A program made the translations under genes and the position numbers. Of a stretch of DNA of 64,000 bases, positions 8,742 through 18,753 are shown in pieces. The notes under the pieces were generated by a model. It made no database searches. It saw nothing but the letters and a program-made list of their open reading frames with translations, and was not told the DNA's origin. This stretch comes from Bacteroidota bacterium (GTDB taxonomy: Bacteria > Bacteroidota > Bacteroidia > Bacteroidales > NBLH01): assembly GCA_025361565.1 (NCBI GenBank), contig JANYKN010000089.1, forward strand, positions 124,001 to 188,000. The letters run 5' to 3'. Numbering within the stretch: the stretch's first letter is position 1; every line of letters begins with the position of its first letter.

Positions 8742-10340
8742 TTATAACTGCGGGCCAGCGGAGATTAATGCCTTTCCGGCAGGAGTATCCGTGTATTGTT
8801 CGAAATTTTGAATGTATTTGGCAGCTAAGGATTTAGCTTTGGTTTCCCACTCTGTTTTATCGCTGTATGTATCTCTTGGATCAAGTATTCCTTCGCTAAC
8901 ATTGTTCAATTTAGCAGGAGCAATCAAATTCAGGATTGGAATTTTAATTTTTTCTGTTTTTTCAATTGAACCATCTAGAATAGCATCTATAATTGCTCGT
9001 GTATTTTTAATTGAGATACGTTTTCCTGTTCCGTTCCAACCTGTATTTACCAAATAAGCCTTGGCATTGTGTTGTTTCATTTTATCAGCCAATACTTTTG
9101 CATAAATAGTTGGGTGTAAAGTTAAAAAAGCTTCGCCAAATGCCGGAGAGAATGAAGGAATTGGTTCTGTAATGCCACGTTCTGTACCAGCTAATTTTGA
9201 CGTATAACCACATAGGAAATGGTATTGAGACGATTTTTCATCCAAAATAGAAACTGGAGGCAATACACCAAATGCATCAGCCGATAAGTAAATTATTTTA
9301 TCAGCATGTCCTGCTTTTGAAGGTAGAACAATTTTGCTGATATGATGAATTGGATACGAAACGCGAGTATTCTCAGTTTTAGAAGCTTCTTTTGAAAAAT
9401 CTGGTGTTCCATCGGCATTGATTGTTACATTTTCAAGGAGTGCATCACGCCTTATTGCATGCCAGATATCCGGTTCATTTTCTTTACTGAGATCAATTAC
9501 TTTGGCATAGCAACCACCTTCGTAGTTAAAAATACCTCTATCGTCCCAGCCGTGCTCATCGTCGCCAATAAGATAACGTTTTGGATCTGCCGAAAGCGTT
9601 GTTTTGCCTGTTCCTGACAAACCAAAGAAAATAGCAACATCACCATCTTCTCCAACGTTGGCAGAGCAATGCATGGAAGCAATTCCTTTTAAAGGAAGAT
9701 AGAAGTTCATTAATGAAAAGATACCTTTCTTCATTTCACCACCGTACCAGGTTCCGCCTATCACTGACATTTTTTGTCCAAGGTTGAATAGAACAAACAC
9801 TTCAGAATTTAACCCTTGTTCTTTCCATTTGGGATTGGTTACTTTTGACCCGTTTAAAACAACAAAATCTGGTTCTCCAAAGTTAGCCAATTCATAATGT
9901 GATGGACGGATAAACATGTTGGTCACAAAATGTGCCTGCCAGGCTACTTCCATTATAAAACGAACTTTCATGCGGGTATCCGGATTGGTTCCACAAAAAG
10001 CATCTACAACATAAAGTCTGTCAACAGAACCCAACCTGTCGGTTACCAATTTTTTACAGTCCGACCAAACATCATTATTGATAGGGCGATTAATAACACC
10101 GTCCCACCACATATTTTTCTCAGTAATTTCATCTTTTACAAAATATTTATCTTTTGGAGAACGTCCTGTAAAAATACCAGTATCAACGGATACTGCACCA
10201 GAACTTGTTAACGTTCCTTTTTCGAAGCCGGTCAATTTTCCATCCATCTCGAATTTGAATAACTCATCGTATGATGGGTTATAAATTATCTCTTTTACTT
10301 CTTTTATTCCGTAATTACTTAAATTAACATTTTTAGCCAT
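8742..10340 (-). CDS. pckA: Phosphoenolpyruvate carboxykinase (ATP)
   Basis: Cytoplasmic enzyme that converts oxaloacetate and ATP to phosphoenolpyruvate, ADP and CO2; in anaerobic Bacteroidota it often runs toward carboxylation in the succinate pathway. The 532-residue length is normal. Visible motifs: [12 protein letters not shown] near the N-terminus, [11 protein letters not shown] with the metal-binding Lys, the P-loop [14 protein letters not shown], the kinase-2 motif [11 protein letters not shown], and [11 protein letters not shown] and [19 protein letters not shown] in the C-terminal half. It has its own terminator and a minus-strand -7-like box TATTTTTG (10370-10377) about 30 bp upstream of the start, so it is probably monocistronic. 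Confidence 0.97.
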   Translation of the reverse strand: MAKNVNLSNYGIKEVKEIIYNPSYDELFKFEMDGKLTGFEKGTLTSSGAVSVDTGIFTGRSPKDKYFVKDEITEKNMWWDGVINRPINNDVWSDCKKLVTDRLGSVDRLYVVDAFCGTNPDTRMKVRFIMEVAWQAHFVTNMFIRPSHYELANFGEPDFVVLNGSKVTNPKWKEQGLNSEVFVLFNLGQKMSVIGGTWYGGEMKKGIFSLMNFYLPLKGIASMHCSANVGEDGDVAIFFGLSGTGKTTLSADPKRYLIGDDEHGWDDRGIFNYEGGCYAKVIDLSKENEPDIWHAIRRDALLENVTINADGTPDFSKEASKTENTRVSYPIHHISKIVLPSKAGHADKIIYLSADAFGVLPPVSILDEKSSQYHFLCGYTSKLAGTERGITEPIPSFSPAFGEAFLTLHPTIYAKVLADKMKQHNAKAYLVNTGWNGTGKRISIKNTRAIIDAILDGSIEKTEKIKIPILNLIAPAKLNNVSEGILDPRDTYSDKTEWETKAKSLAAKYIQNFEQYTDTPAGKALISAGPQL

Positions 10341-10369
10341 CTATTTTCTTTTTAGTGTAATTTGATGTA

Positions 10370-10377
10370 CAAAAATA
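10370..10377 (-). promoter_or_regulatory. Putative -7 box of pckA
   Basis: TATTTTTG on the minus strand matches the Bacteroidota TAnnTTTG consensus, 30 bp before the pckA ATG. I could not find a TTTG -33 element at the right distance. Confidence 0.4.
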
Positions 10378-10499
10378 ATTCAAAAAACCTATTGTATCCA
10401 TTATTTAAATGTTAACAATGTGTTTTTTTGAGGATAAATAGCTTAATTTAAGATTTTTTAACAAACACCCCCTTTATAAAACAAAGTATCTAGATATTT

Positions 10500-11411
10500 T
10501 CATATTTTTTTTATTGATCTGGGATGAAAATCAGTGATGGTTTGTCGTAAATACTCTTTAGAAAGATGTGTGTAAATTTCTGTGGTGATAATGGATTCAT
10601 GTCCAAGCATTTCCTGCACTGCTCTTAGATCTGCACCTCCATCAACCAAATGTGTTGCAAAGGAGTGCCTGAAAGTATGTGGACTTATGTTTTTATTCAA
10701 ACCAACTTTCTCTGCCAGGTCTTTAACAATGGTAAATATCATTTCGCGGGTTAATTTTTGGCCTCTACGATTTAAAAACACATAATTTTCGAAACCGGTT
10801 TTAATTATTTGATGATTTCTAATTTCGGCTATGTAAATATTAATCTCGTCAATTGCTTGTTTACTGATTGGTACCAACCGCTCTTTATCACCTTTTCCCG
10901 TTACTTTTATAAAATCCAGATCGAAGAATAGATTCGTCAGTTTTAAATTAATTAATTCTGAAACCCTTAATCCACAACTATATAATGTTTCAATAATGGC
11001 TCTGTTCCGGTGTCCTTCGGGTTTGCTTAAATCAATATTTTTTTCAAGCAAATCGATTTCTTCAATGCTCAAAAATACAGGTAACTTTTTTCCTAATGTT
11101 GGTAATTCAAGCAAAAGACTTGGATCTGAATCAATTATATCTTCAATTAATAGATATTTAAAAAAAGAGCGAATTCCTGAAATAATTCTGGCTTGAGAGC
11201 GAGGCGCAATTTCAATTTGGTTTAAAAAAACAATAAACGCTTTTAAATGAGATAATTCAATCGATGTTAATGTCAATTCTCCATATCCATCATTTAAGTA
11301 AATCAAAAATCTTTCAACATCTGAAATGTAGGCTTTGATCGAATTCTCCGACAATGATTTGTCAATTAGAAGAAATGACTTATAATCAGACCAAATTGAT
11401 TTTTCGAGCAT
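10500..11411 (-). CDS. xerD: Site-specific tyrosine recombinase (XerD-like)
   Basis: Resolves chromosome dimers at dif together with a second Xer protein. The 303-residue protein has the N-terminal SAM-like core-binding domain (SENSIKAYISDVERFLIYL) and the full catalytic set: Arg149 (SCGLRVSEL), Lys173 (TGKGDKERLVP), His245 and Arg248 (HTFRHSFATHL), His271 (LGHESI) and the nucleophile Tyr280 (EIYTH). The length and lack of mobile-element neighbours favour the housekeeping Xer over an integron or phage integrase. It stands back to back with aroQ, an arrangement I recall as common in Bacteroidota. XerC and XerD are hard to separate without alignment. Confidence 0.9.
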   Translation of the reverse strand: MLEKSIWSDYKSFLLIDKSLSENSIKAYISDVERFLIYLNDGYGELTLTSIELSHLKAFIVFLNQIEIAPRSQARIISGIRSFFKYLLIEDIIDSDPSLLLELPTLGKKLPVFLSIEEIDLLEKNIDLSKPEGHRNRAIIETLYSCGLRVSELINLKLTNLFFDLDFIKVTGKGDKERLVPISKQAIDEINIYIAEIRNHQIIKTGFENYVFLNRRGQKLTREMIFTIVKDLAEKVGLNKNISPHTFRHSFATHLVDGGADLRAVQEMLGHESIITTEIYTHLSKEYLRQTITDFHPRSIKKI

Positions 11412-11612
11412 ATATTTATAAATTCATCATTCCAAAATTATACAATTAATAATAACTTCTAAACAAAGAAATTGTTTGTGAAATCATTTTTAAAATTATT
11501 TCTCATGCTGTGTCTGCCTTTTATTGATAATGAAATCAAATTTAATATATTCCATTTATCGAAAATCAGTTATTCAATACTTTATTTTCGATACAAAAAA
11601 TTAAAAAATGAT

Positions 11613-11620
11613 TACTTTTG
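11613..11620 (+). promoter_or_regulatory. Putative -7 box of aroQ
   Basis: TACTTTTG fits TAnnTTTG and lies 27 bp before the aroQ start. Upstream, the sequence near 11583-11589 (TATTTTC) is a poor match to TTTG. Confidence 0.45.
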
Positions 11621-11647
11621 GCCTTCTTATTTAAAAAGAACTGAGAA

Positions 11648-12064
11648 ATGAAAATTCTAATTATAAATGGTCCGAATTTAAACTTGCTTGGAAAACGCGA
11701 ACCAGAAATTTATGGTGTCGAGAACTTTGATGGAGCATTTGCAAAATTGAAAATGGAATTTTCTGAGCATCAGCTTGATTTTTTTCAATCCAATCATCAA
11801 GGTGTGCTTATCGATAAAATCCAAATGGCGGATGGCAATTACGACGGAATTGTTTTAAATGCAGGTGCATACACTCATACATCTATTGCAATTGCCGATG
11901 CAATTTCAGCAATAAGCATCCCTGTAGTCGAAGTTCATATTTCAAATATATTTAAAAGAGAAACATTCAGGCATGTTTCTGTGATTGCTCCATATTGTGC
12001 GGGCAGTATAAGTGGTTTTGGTATTGACTCATACAGACTTGGAATATTGAGCATTATCAAATAA
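11648..12064 (+). CDS. aroQ: Type II 3-dehydroquinate dehydratase
   Basis: Third step of the shikimate pathway: trans-dehydration of 3-dehydroquinate to 3-dehydroshikimate, as a cytoplasmic dodecamer. The 138-residue length is usual. Visible active-site pieces: INGPNLNLLGKREPEIYG with Asn12, Arg17 and the catalytic Tyr22, the lid region; FFQSNHQG; NAGAYTHTS; VEVHISN with His97; and FRHVS with Arg108. It stands alone, some 35 kb from the aromatic operon at 47-53.6 kb, which lacks this step. Confidence 0.96.
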   Translation: MKILIINGPNLNLLGKREPEIYGVENFDGAFAKLKMEFSEHQLDFFQSNHQGVLIDKIQMADGNYDGIVLNAGAYTHTSIAIADAISAISIPVVEVHISNIFKRETFRHVSVIAPYCAGSISGFGIDSYRLGILSIIK

Positions 12065-12171
12065 TTACCTCGTACGTATTAATTGGAATAGCTTAATTTG
12101 ATCCTGATTGTATTAATTATTTGATCAACCTTTCTATTATTCATGCATTTATGCATTCAATCATTAAAACA

Positions 12172-13029
12172 ATGGAAAACAAAATAAACACAAGGAGGAA
12201 ACCTGATTGGTTAAAAATCCGCCTTCCAATGGGTACAAGCTTTGCCGAAGTGAAAGGTATTATTCGTAAAAACAACTTGCATACCATTTGTACTAGTGGC
12301 GATTGCCCAAATATGGGCGAATGCTGGGATGCTGGAACTGCAACTTTTATGATACTTGGAGATGTTTGTACCCGTGCATGTAAATTTTGTGCAGTCAAAA
12401 CCGGAAAACCAATGGCTGCAGATTTGGCAGAACCGAAGAAATTGGCCGAATCTATTCAATTGTTAAATCTCAAGCATTGCGTGGTAACTTCAGTTGATAG
12501 AGACGATTTAGAAGATGGAGGCGCTGCCATTTGGGAACAATCCATCAGACAGGTTAAAATATTAAACCCAAAAACTACAATTGAAGTATTAATACCTGAT
12601 TTTTTAGGCGATGAAAATTTAATTCAAATGCTGGTGAATGCCAGGCCAGATGTAATTTCGCACAATTTGGAAACAGTTCGCAGATTAACACCAAAAGTGA
12701 GGAGCAAGGCTCAATACGATCGCAGCTTAAAGGTGATTGAATTTATTGGAAAGTCAGGAATCCGTTCAAAATCGGGAATTATGCTCGGTATTGGCGAAAC
12801 AATGGATGAAATTATTGAAACTATGAAAGATCTCCGCTCCGTTAAATGCGAAGTGATGACCATTGGGCAATATTTGCAGCCTACCTTAAAAAACCTTGAA
12901 GTTGTGGAGTACATCAAACCAGATGTTTTTGCCGAATTAAAAACTATTGGTCTCGAAATGGGTTTCCGATTTGTTGAAAGTGGTCCATTGGTGCGCTCTT
13001 CTTATCATGCGGAGAAACATGTGTTGTAA
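12172..13029 (+). CDS. lipA: Lipoyl synthase (radical SAM)
   Basis: Inserts two sulfur atoms into protein-bound octanoyl groups to make lipoyl cofactor. Started at ATG 12172 the protein has about 285 residues; the frame runs back to a TTG at 12121, but residues before MENK do not fit the family. The auxiliary 4Fe-4S cysteines are Cys40, Cys45 and Cys51 (CTSGDCPNMGEC). The radical SAM cluster is CTRACKFC (Cys66, 70, 73). The C-terminus has the conserved RSSYHAE. It is followed 82 bp later by lipB, so the two-step lipoate route (LipB then LipA) is probably one operon. Confidence 0.96.
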   Translation: MENKINTRRKPDWLKIRLPMGTSFAEVKGIIRKNNLHTICTSGDCPNMGECWDAGTATFMILGDVCTRACKFCAVKTGKPMAADLAEPKKLAESIQLLNLKHCVVTSVDRDDLEDGGAAIWEQSIRQVKILNPKTTIEVLIPDFLGDENLIQMLVNARPDVISHNLETVRRLTPKVRSKAQYDRSLKVIEFIGKSGIRSKSGIMLGIGETMDEIIETMKDLRSVKCEVMTIGQYLQPTLKNLEVVEYIKPDVFAELKTIGLEMGFRFVESGPLVRSSYHAEKHVL

Positions 13030-13111
13030 TTGATATTGATTATTGTCTATCGACTATTGTTTTTTGTTTTTTGACTTTTATCTTAATATTCTTATCTATT
13101 ATTTAACTTAA

Positions 13112-13804
13112 ATGAAAAATCTGATTTTAGAGGATCTGGGATTAATAAATTATAAAAAGGCCTGGGATTACCAGATTCAGTTGTTTAATGATATGCTGTT
13201 GAATAAAAACAATGAACAAATAAATCAGGAACATCACATTTTATTTTGTGAACATCCACATGTATTCACAAACGGGAAAAATGGCAACCATTCTAACTTG
13301 TTAATTAATAATGAATTATTAAAGGAAAAGGAAATTGAATATTATGATATAGATAGGGGTGGAGACATTACTTATCACGGCCCCGGACAGCAAGTTGTTT
13401 ATCCAATCCTCGATTTGGACGAATTTGGGATCAACACACGCGAATATGTTCACAGGCTTGAAGAATCTGTAATCAACACACTGGAATCATTTTCGATAAA
13501 AGCCGCACGGCTCAATGGAGCTGCGGGCATTTGGCTCGATGTGGACGATAAATCAAAATGCCGTAAAATTTGCGCCATTGGGGTAAAAAGCAGCCGCAGG
13601 ATTACCATGCATGGCCTTGCTCTCAATATAAACACCGATTTAAAATATTTCAGCTTTATGAACCCTTGTGGATTTATAGATAAAGGCGTAACTTCCATGC
13701 AAAAGGAACTTGGTCAAATTATTGATATTAGCCTTGTCAAATCTAAGTTATGGGAGAATTTAATGGTGCACTTTAATATTGATTCTCTGGTGTTAGGTGA
13801 ATAG
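13112..13804 (+). CDS. lipB: Octanoyl-[acyl carrier protein]-protein N-octanoyltransferase
   Basis: Transfers octanoate from acyl carrier protein to lipoyl domains of 2-oxoacid dehydrogenases and the glycine cleavage H protein, giving the substrate for LipA just upstream. Key features in the 230 residues: RGGDITYHGPGQQVVYPI, the conserved Lys159 in IGVKSSRRITMHG, and the catalytic Cys186 in MNPCGFIDKGVTS. The family has a PaaI-unrelated biotin/lipoate ligase-like fold. The length and motifs are complete. Confidence 0.95.
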   Translation: MKNLILEDLGLINYKKAWDYQIQLFNDMLLNKNNEQINQEHHILFCEHPHVFTNGKNGNHSNLLINNELLKEKEIEYYDIDRGGDITYHGPGQQVVYPILDLDEFGINTREYVHRLEESVINTLESFSIKAARLNGAAGIWLDVDDKSKCRKICAIGVKSSRRITMHGLALNINTDLKYFSFMNPCGFIDKGVTSMQKELGQIIDISLVKSKLWENLMVHFNIDSLVLGE

Positions 13805-13830
13805 TTAATTTCGATTTCTAACACCAATTT

Positions 13831-14418
13831 CTAAAACAACCCCGACCGTTCAAACATCAATATCAACGAAACACCCAACCCTGCACCCGATAATACCAAA
13901 GTCCACTCTCTTTTGTGTATTTTGAGTAAATTGAGCATTAAAAAAGCTGCACTTAGAATTATGCTTACTATAATAATCTGCCCGATTTCTAGTCCTAAAT
14001 TAAAGGCAAACAGCGGTTTTATAATATTTTCTTGTTCGCCCAACAGGCTTTTTAAATAGCTCGAAAATCCCAATCCATGGATTAGTCCAAAAAATAGTGC
14101 CGTTGCATATTTAAAGCGGTGCAATCCAATTGAATAATCAGTTTGTTTAATCGAAATATTGGCAATTGCGGTAATAAATATCGTTAGAGGTATCAGAAAC
14201 TCAACCAATTGGGCTTTGATATTAATGATATTCAATGATGCTAATGCAAGTGTGGTAGTATGCCCGATTGTAAATGCCGTAACCAATACCAGCACATGTT
14301 TCCATTCCTGAATTTGATATACTGCACACAAAGTAACAATAAACAAAATATGGTCGTAAGCCCTCAAATCTATAATATGGCCAAAGCCAAGCTGAAGATA
14401 CATGCTGAATATTGACAT
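13831..14418 (-). CDS. HupE/UreJ-like integral membrane protein
   Basis: A 195-residue protein with about six hydrophobic spans. The N-terminal region has FGHIIDLRAYDHILFIV, then LVTAFTIGHTTTLALA, followed by FGLIHGLGFSSYL. The His/Asp pattern (GxxHIxxxxDHxLF, FTxGHTxTL, GLxHGLGF) is that of the HupE/UreJ_2 family, whose better known members are suspected nickel or cobalt permeases; the function of the Bacteroidota branch is not settled. It is convergent with lipB and lies near sodC and a DUF6702-like gene. Confidence 0.75.
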   Translation of the reverse strand: MSIFSMYLQLGFGHIIDLRAYDHILFIVTLCAVYQIQEWKHVLVLVTAFTIGHTTTLALASLNIINIKAQLVEFLIPLTIFITAIANISIKQTDYSIGLHRFKYATALFFGLIHGLGFSSYLKSLLGEQENIIKPLFAFNLGLEIGQIIIVSIILSAAFLMLNLLKIHKREWTLVLSGAGLGVSLILMFERSGLF

Positions 14419-14698
14419 AAATTGTTTTGCTTTAACTGGTTTTTTATTGCTGCAAATATAGCATTAAATAAAAATCATTAGTGTGCAGTAGTTAATTGGC
14501 TAATCTTTACAAAGTCTTTCTAAATAAGCGTATAACATGAGAAAGAATACTTAATTAATTTTCAACAATAATAAATTTTGCATCTTCAAAATCAGTAAGG
14601 TTATAATAAGAGTTTGAATTCTTATTAAAAGTAATAAATCAAACTTATATTGACAGCAGGGCATTTTTATTATTAACATAAAACTAAATATTTTCATT

Positions 14699-15277
14699 AT
14701 GGTAAAACTATCTTTATTTTTAAGATTATTTGTGGCATTGGCAGCTTTATTTATTTTAAATTCTTTTCAAATAAAAACAGCTGAAAAAGAGATAAAGGGA
14801 AGAGTTGCTGGTGTAACATTAACTGAAACCACAAAAGCAATTTGTGTGTTAATGCCTACTTCTGGGAGCAATGTGCATGGTACTGTTACTTTTACACAAA
14901 GTGATTCCGGAGTTGTGGTTGTTGTCGATATTAATGGATTGACACCAGGTAAACATGGATTTCATATTCACGAGTTTGGTGATTGTTCTGCTCCTGATGG
15001 AACTTCAGCAGGCGGACATTATAATCCGGAAGGCAAGATGCACGGAGATCCCATGTCCGGAATGCGGCACGAAGGCGATTTAGGGAATATTATTGCAAAC
15101 GAAAAAGGAATTGCTAAAATGAGATATATCGATTCTCATTTGAAATTAAGTGGCAACAATTCAATTATCGGAAGATCGGTAGTTGTGCATGAAAAAGAAG
15201 ATGATATGAAAACTCAGCCAACCGGAAATTCAGGTACTAGAATTGCTTGCGGTGTTATTGGAATTATGAAAGCTTAA
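14699..15277 (+). CDS. sodC: Cu/Zn superoxide dismutase, exported
   Basis: Dismutates superoxide outside the cytoplasm. The 192-residue precursor has an N-terminal hydrophobic segment (residues 6-22) with no lipobox Cys. All ligands are visible: His89 and His91 (GFHIHEFGDC), the bridging His107 (GGHYNP), Zn ligands His115, His124 and Asp127 (HGDPMSG, RHEGDLGNI) and the Cu ligand His164 (VVVHEKEDD). The structural disulfide pair is Cys96/Cys184, and the channel Arg181 is in NSGTRIACGVIG. A strong terminator follows, so it seems to be transcribed alone. Confidence 0.95.
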   Translation: MVKLSLFLRLFVALAALFILNSFQIKTAEKEIKGRVAGVTLTETTKAICVLMPTSGSNVHGTVTFTQSDSGVVVVVDINGLTPGKHGFHIHEFGDCSAPDGTSAGGHYNPEGKMHGDPMSGMRHEGDLGNIIANEKGIAKMRYIDSHLKLSGNNSIIGRSVVVHEKEDDMKTQPTGNSGTRIACGVIGIMKA

Positions 15278-15347
15278 ATGAGAATAAAATTTTTGAGCGC
15301 ACTATTGAAATTTACCAATTAAACAAAAGCTCTACAAAAATGAAGTA

Positions 15348-15380
15348 AAAACGACAGTTTTAGAGCTGTCGTTTTGTTTT
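15348..15380 (+). terminator. Rho-independent terminator of sodC
   Basis: Ten-bp stem AAAACGACAG / CTGTCGTTTT with an 8-nt loop, followed by GTTTTTG. It lies 70 bp after the sodC stop. Confidence 0.85.
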
Positions 15381-15542
15381 TGTAAAACCATGAGACGAAA
15401 ATATTAACCTTATAATAGCTGAAATGGATACATGACCTATTATTCACAAATCAATACCTAAAATGTCTATTTCCAGATAAATTAATTTACTTCACAATAA
15501 TAAATTGTAAATTTGTATGTTATTTAGCTATATCGGTAACAA

Positions 15543-16112
15543 ATGAAAAGGGGGATTTTGTATATCAGTTTAATTATATGCATATTTTTTGAAAATAATA
15601 TATATGCTAATCGATTTTTTCATCTTCAATCCATAGATTTACAAGATTATATAACTCCAACCTTTCATCCAGTTCATATTTCCTTTACTAATATTGAATA
15701 CAATCAAACAACAAAGAAATTTGAGATACTGATTAAACTGTTTGTCGATGATTTTAATGTGATTTTAAACAGGAAATATGGGAAGAACATAAACCTTAAT
15801 GATAATCAGCAGTTAAAAGGCTCACACGAAACTATAAATAGTTACATCAACGAACATTTTAAATTGACAATCAACGGAAAGGATAAAGCAAAATCTCAGT
15901 TGGAGCTCAATAAGATGGAAATTAAAGAATTATCCATTTGGTTGTATTACGATTTTAGTTATAAAGGGGTTTGCAGTACCTTTGATATCTATAATTCATT
16001 GATGACTGATTTGTATCAGGATCAAACCAATTTGTTGATTTTTACATATAAAGATGAGCAAAAGGCATTTAAATTCAATATAGGAAAACCGAAGGAACAA
16101 CTTACACTTTAA
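15543..16112 (+). CDS. DUF6702-like secreted protein
   Basis: A 189-residue protein with a cleavable signal peptide (residues 1-22, ILYISLIICIFFENNIYA). The core HPVHISFTNIEYNQTTKKFEILIKLFVDDFN, with a later WLYYDF, resembles the DUF6702 family of Bacteroidota, a small beta-rich exported domain of unknown role. A -7-like box TAAATTTG (15508-15515) precedes it. It is followed by a CHU_C surface protein after 7 bp, suggesting co-transcription. I recall DUF6702 genes occurring near HupE/UreJ genes, as here, but infer no function. Confidence 0.65.
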   Translation: MKRGILYISLIICIFFENNIYANRFFHLQSIDLQDYITPTFHPVHISFTNIEYNQTTKKFEILIKLFVDDFNVILNRKYGKNINLNDNQQLKGSHETINSYINEHFKLTINGKDKAKSQLELNKMEIKELSIWLYYDFSYKGVCSTFDIYNSLMTDLYQDQTNLLIFTYKDEQKAFKFNIGKPKEQLTL

Positions 16113-16119
16113 TTTAAAG

Positions 16120-18744
16120 ATGTACAAAATTAGAATAATACTACAGACTGTTGCATTAATATTTTTGATGCAAATTTCAACAACTGCTTTGTTTGCAACT
16201 CATAATAGGGCAGGAGAGATTACTTATGTGCAAAAAGGGCCATATACCTTTGAGATTACCCTTATAACCTATACTTATACCAAAGCACCAGCCGACAGGC
16301 CCCAATTGGATATTTATTTTGGCGATGGAACTTTGGCAACTGTTGATCGCAACCAGGAAATCTATCTTCCGGACGATTATAAAAAAAACCGTTACCAGAT
16401 AACGCATACTTATCCCGGCGCCGGTACATTTATTATTATGATGCAAGATCCAAACAGAAATGAAGGTGTATTAAATATTCCTAATTCTGTGAATATCAAA
16501 TTTGCGGTAAAAACTACTTTGCAAATAAACCCTGTGTTGGGATCTAACAGCACACCAGTAATGCTTAATCCTCCTATTGATAAAGCTGCTAAAAACCAGA
16601 TATTTGTGCATAATCCAAATGCTTATGATCCCGATGGTGACAGTCTTTCATATAAGCTTTCAGTATGCCTTGGTGATAATGGACAGCCAATTGCAAATTA
16701 TACTTTACCTCCTGCTAAAAATTCCTTAAGAGTAGATCCAATTTCTGGCGATTTGATCTGGGACTATCCAGAAACATTAGGTATTTTTAATGTAGCTATG
16801 GAAATTTCTGAATGGCGCCGGGGAATCAAGATTGGAGCAATAATTCGTGACATGCAAATTGAAGTAATTGAAACGGATAATAAGCCTCCAATTATTGGCC
16901 CTTTGAAAGATTACTGTGTTGAGCCCGATTCTTTAGTCCGTTTTACAGTTACTGCCAGTGACGTGGCAACTGAAAAAGTTACTCTCAGCTCCACAGGCGG
17001 TGTTTATCAATTGAGTCAAAATCCTGCTTATTTCAAGGATTCAACTGGATTAGGTACAGTCCATTCCGATTTTACGTGGACTCCCAATTGTTCCCATGTT
17101 CGTAAACAACCTTATCTTGTAATTTTTAAAGCTACCGATAATAATCCTGATCAGGCTTTGGTTAGTTATGAAAATGTTAATATTCATGTTGTGGGCCCTG
17201 CTCCTGAAAATGTTGTTGCTGTAGCGACTAATAATAGTATATTTCTTAAATGGGATCCTTCGCGCTGTTCCGAAGTAGTTGGTTACAAGATTTATCGTAA
17301 AAATAGAAGAGCTTATTTTACTCATGCCCAATGTGAAGTTGGAGTACCTGAATATACAGGTTATCAATATATTGGATCAGTAATTGGCCTAAATAATTCC
17401 GAATATATCGACACTGATAATGGACAGGGGCTTACACAAGGTTTTGAATATTGTTATATGATTGTTGCCTATTATCCCGATGCAGCTGAGAGTTATGCTT
17501 CTTATGAAGTCTGCGCCGAAATTTCAAGAGGTGTTCCATTCATTTTAAAAACCAGTGTATCAACAACCGATCAGTTACATGGTGCTATTCATTTACAATG
17601 GATGGAGCCGCTTGACTTCGATTCTGTTGCAAATCCAGGACCTTATCGTTATCAATTTTATAGATCTGATGATCTGTTTGGAACTGCATTTAAAGATCCA
17701 TTCTATGTGAATGGACTACATAACTTAAATTATGTCGATTCAAATTATAATACACTCGAAAAACCTCGTATTTATAAAATGGATTTGTACAATTATAATT
17801 CTTCACTCGGCACATGGGATGTAATTGGTTATTCAGGAAAAGCTGCTACTCCATTTCTTACACTTCATCCGAGTGACAATCAAATAGAACTTGAACTTGG
17901 CGAAAATATTCCCTGGGAAAATTATCAGTATGTTATTTATCGTAAAACCCTTCCGGATATTGTGTTTGATTCAATTGCTACTTCTTCTGTAAATAAATAT
18001 ATTGATCATGGTTTAACAAATGGATTGACCTATTGTTATAAAATTAAATGCATCGGAAAATATGGACTCGATACCATTCCTGGCCCACTTGTTAATTATT
18101 CTCAGGAAGCAAGCGCAATTCCGATTGATACTGTTGCTCCTTGTCCTCCAAATCTTTCATTAATTAATAATTGCGACAGTGCGCGGAATGAATTGGTATG
18201 GACAAATCCAAATCATTCCTGTGCCAATGACGTAATCAGCTATAATATCTATTATACTCCCAATCATCAGACCAATTATCAACTCATAAAAACAATTGAT
18301 AACCCGAATGATACCGTTTTTTGGCATTATCCGGGAAAGGCCCTTGCTGGTTGTTATCTTGTTACCGCAGTTGATTCATTTCAAAACGAAAGTTCTAAGA
18401 ATGCTTTTGTATGTGCTGATAATTGCGATTATTATAAATTGCCAAATAGCTTCACTCCTGATGGCAATGGAATTAATGATATTTTTAAACCCTTTCCATA
18501 TCAAATGGTTGAAAAAATTGACATTAAAATATATAGTAGATATGGAGGGCTGGTTTTTGAAACAACAAACCCCGATATCAATTGGGATGGTAGGAACATG
18601 ACCACCAGCCAAATTGTTGCCAGTGGGGTTTATTATTATGTTTGTGATGTTTGGGAGTATCGGTTGAGTGGTTTGGAAGTCAGAAACCTAACAGGTTTTA
18701 TTCAAGTATTTTCAGGAGGAGGCTCTGGCCTTCCTAATAAATAA
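16120..18744 (+). CDS. Large secreted protein with FN3-like repeats and gliding-type (CHU_C) C-terminal domain
   Basis: An 874-residue exported protein; the signal peptide ends near residue 26 (STTALFATHN). The N-terminal half carries beta-sandwich segments, including a cadherin/PKD-like part (NPNAYDPDGDSLSYKLS). The middle has several fibronectin-III-like units (APENVVAVATNNSIFLKWDP, the GLTYCYKIKCIGKYG type). The last 90 residues are a gliding-motility-associated C-terminal domain: LPNSFTPDGNGINDIFKP, then IYSRYGGLVFETTNP and NWDGRN, with a terminal GFIQVF. This is the type B sorting signal of the type IX secretion system, so the protein probably reaches the cell surface. The TPR gene follows 9 bp later. 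Confidence 0.88.
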   Translation: MYKIRIILQTVALIFLMQISTTALFATHNRAGEITYVQKGPYTFEITLITYTYTKAPADRPQLDIYFGDGTLATVDRNQEIYLPDDYKKNRYQITHTYPGAGTFIIMMQDPNRNEGVLNIPNSVNIKFAVKTTLQINPVLGSNSTPVMLNPPIDKAAKNQIFVHNPNAYDPDGDSLSYKLSVCLGDNGQPIANYTLPPAKNSLRVDPISGDLIWDYPETLGIFNVAMEISEWRRGIKIGAIIRDMQIEVIETDNKPPIIGPLKDYCVEPDSLVRFTVTASDVATEKVTLSSTGGVYQLSQNPAYFKDSTGLGTVHSDFTWTPNCSHVRKQPYLVIFKATDNNPDQALVSYENVNIHVVGPAPENVVAVATNNSIFLKWDPSRCSEVVGYKIYRKNRRAYFTHAQCEVGVPEYTGYQYIGSVIGLNNSEYIDTDNGQGLTQGFEYCYMIVAYYPDAAESYASYEVCAEISRGVPFILKTSVSTTDQLHGAIHLQWMEPLDFDSVANPGPYRYQFYRSDDLFGTAFKDPFYVNGLHNLNYVDSNYNTLEKPRIYKMDLYNYNSSLGTWDVIGYSGKAATPFLTLHPSDNQIELELGENIPWENYQYVIYRKTLPDIVFDSIATSSVNKYIDHGLTNGLTYCYKIKCIGKYGLDTIPGPLVNYSQEASAIPIDTVAPCPPNLSLINNCDSARNELVWTNPNHSCANDVISYNIYYTPNHQTNYQLIKTIDNPNDTVFWHYPGKALAGCYLVTAVDSFQNESSKNAFVCADNCDYYKLPNSFTPDGNGINDIFKPFPYQMVEKIDIKIYSRYGGLVFETTNPDINWDGRNMTTSQIVASGVYYYVCDVWEYRLSGLEVRNLTGFIQVFSGGGSGLPNK

Positions 18745-18753
18745 TATAGAAAA

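Noticed and set aside
10996-11196. A 66-codon plus-strand frame inside xerD
   Set aside because: Antisense to a complete recombinase gene; no independent signal.
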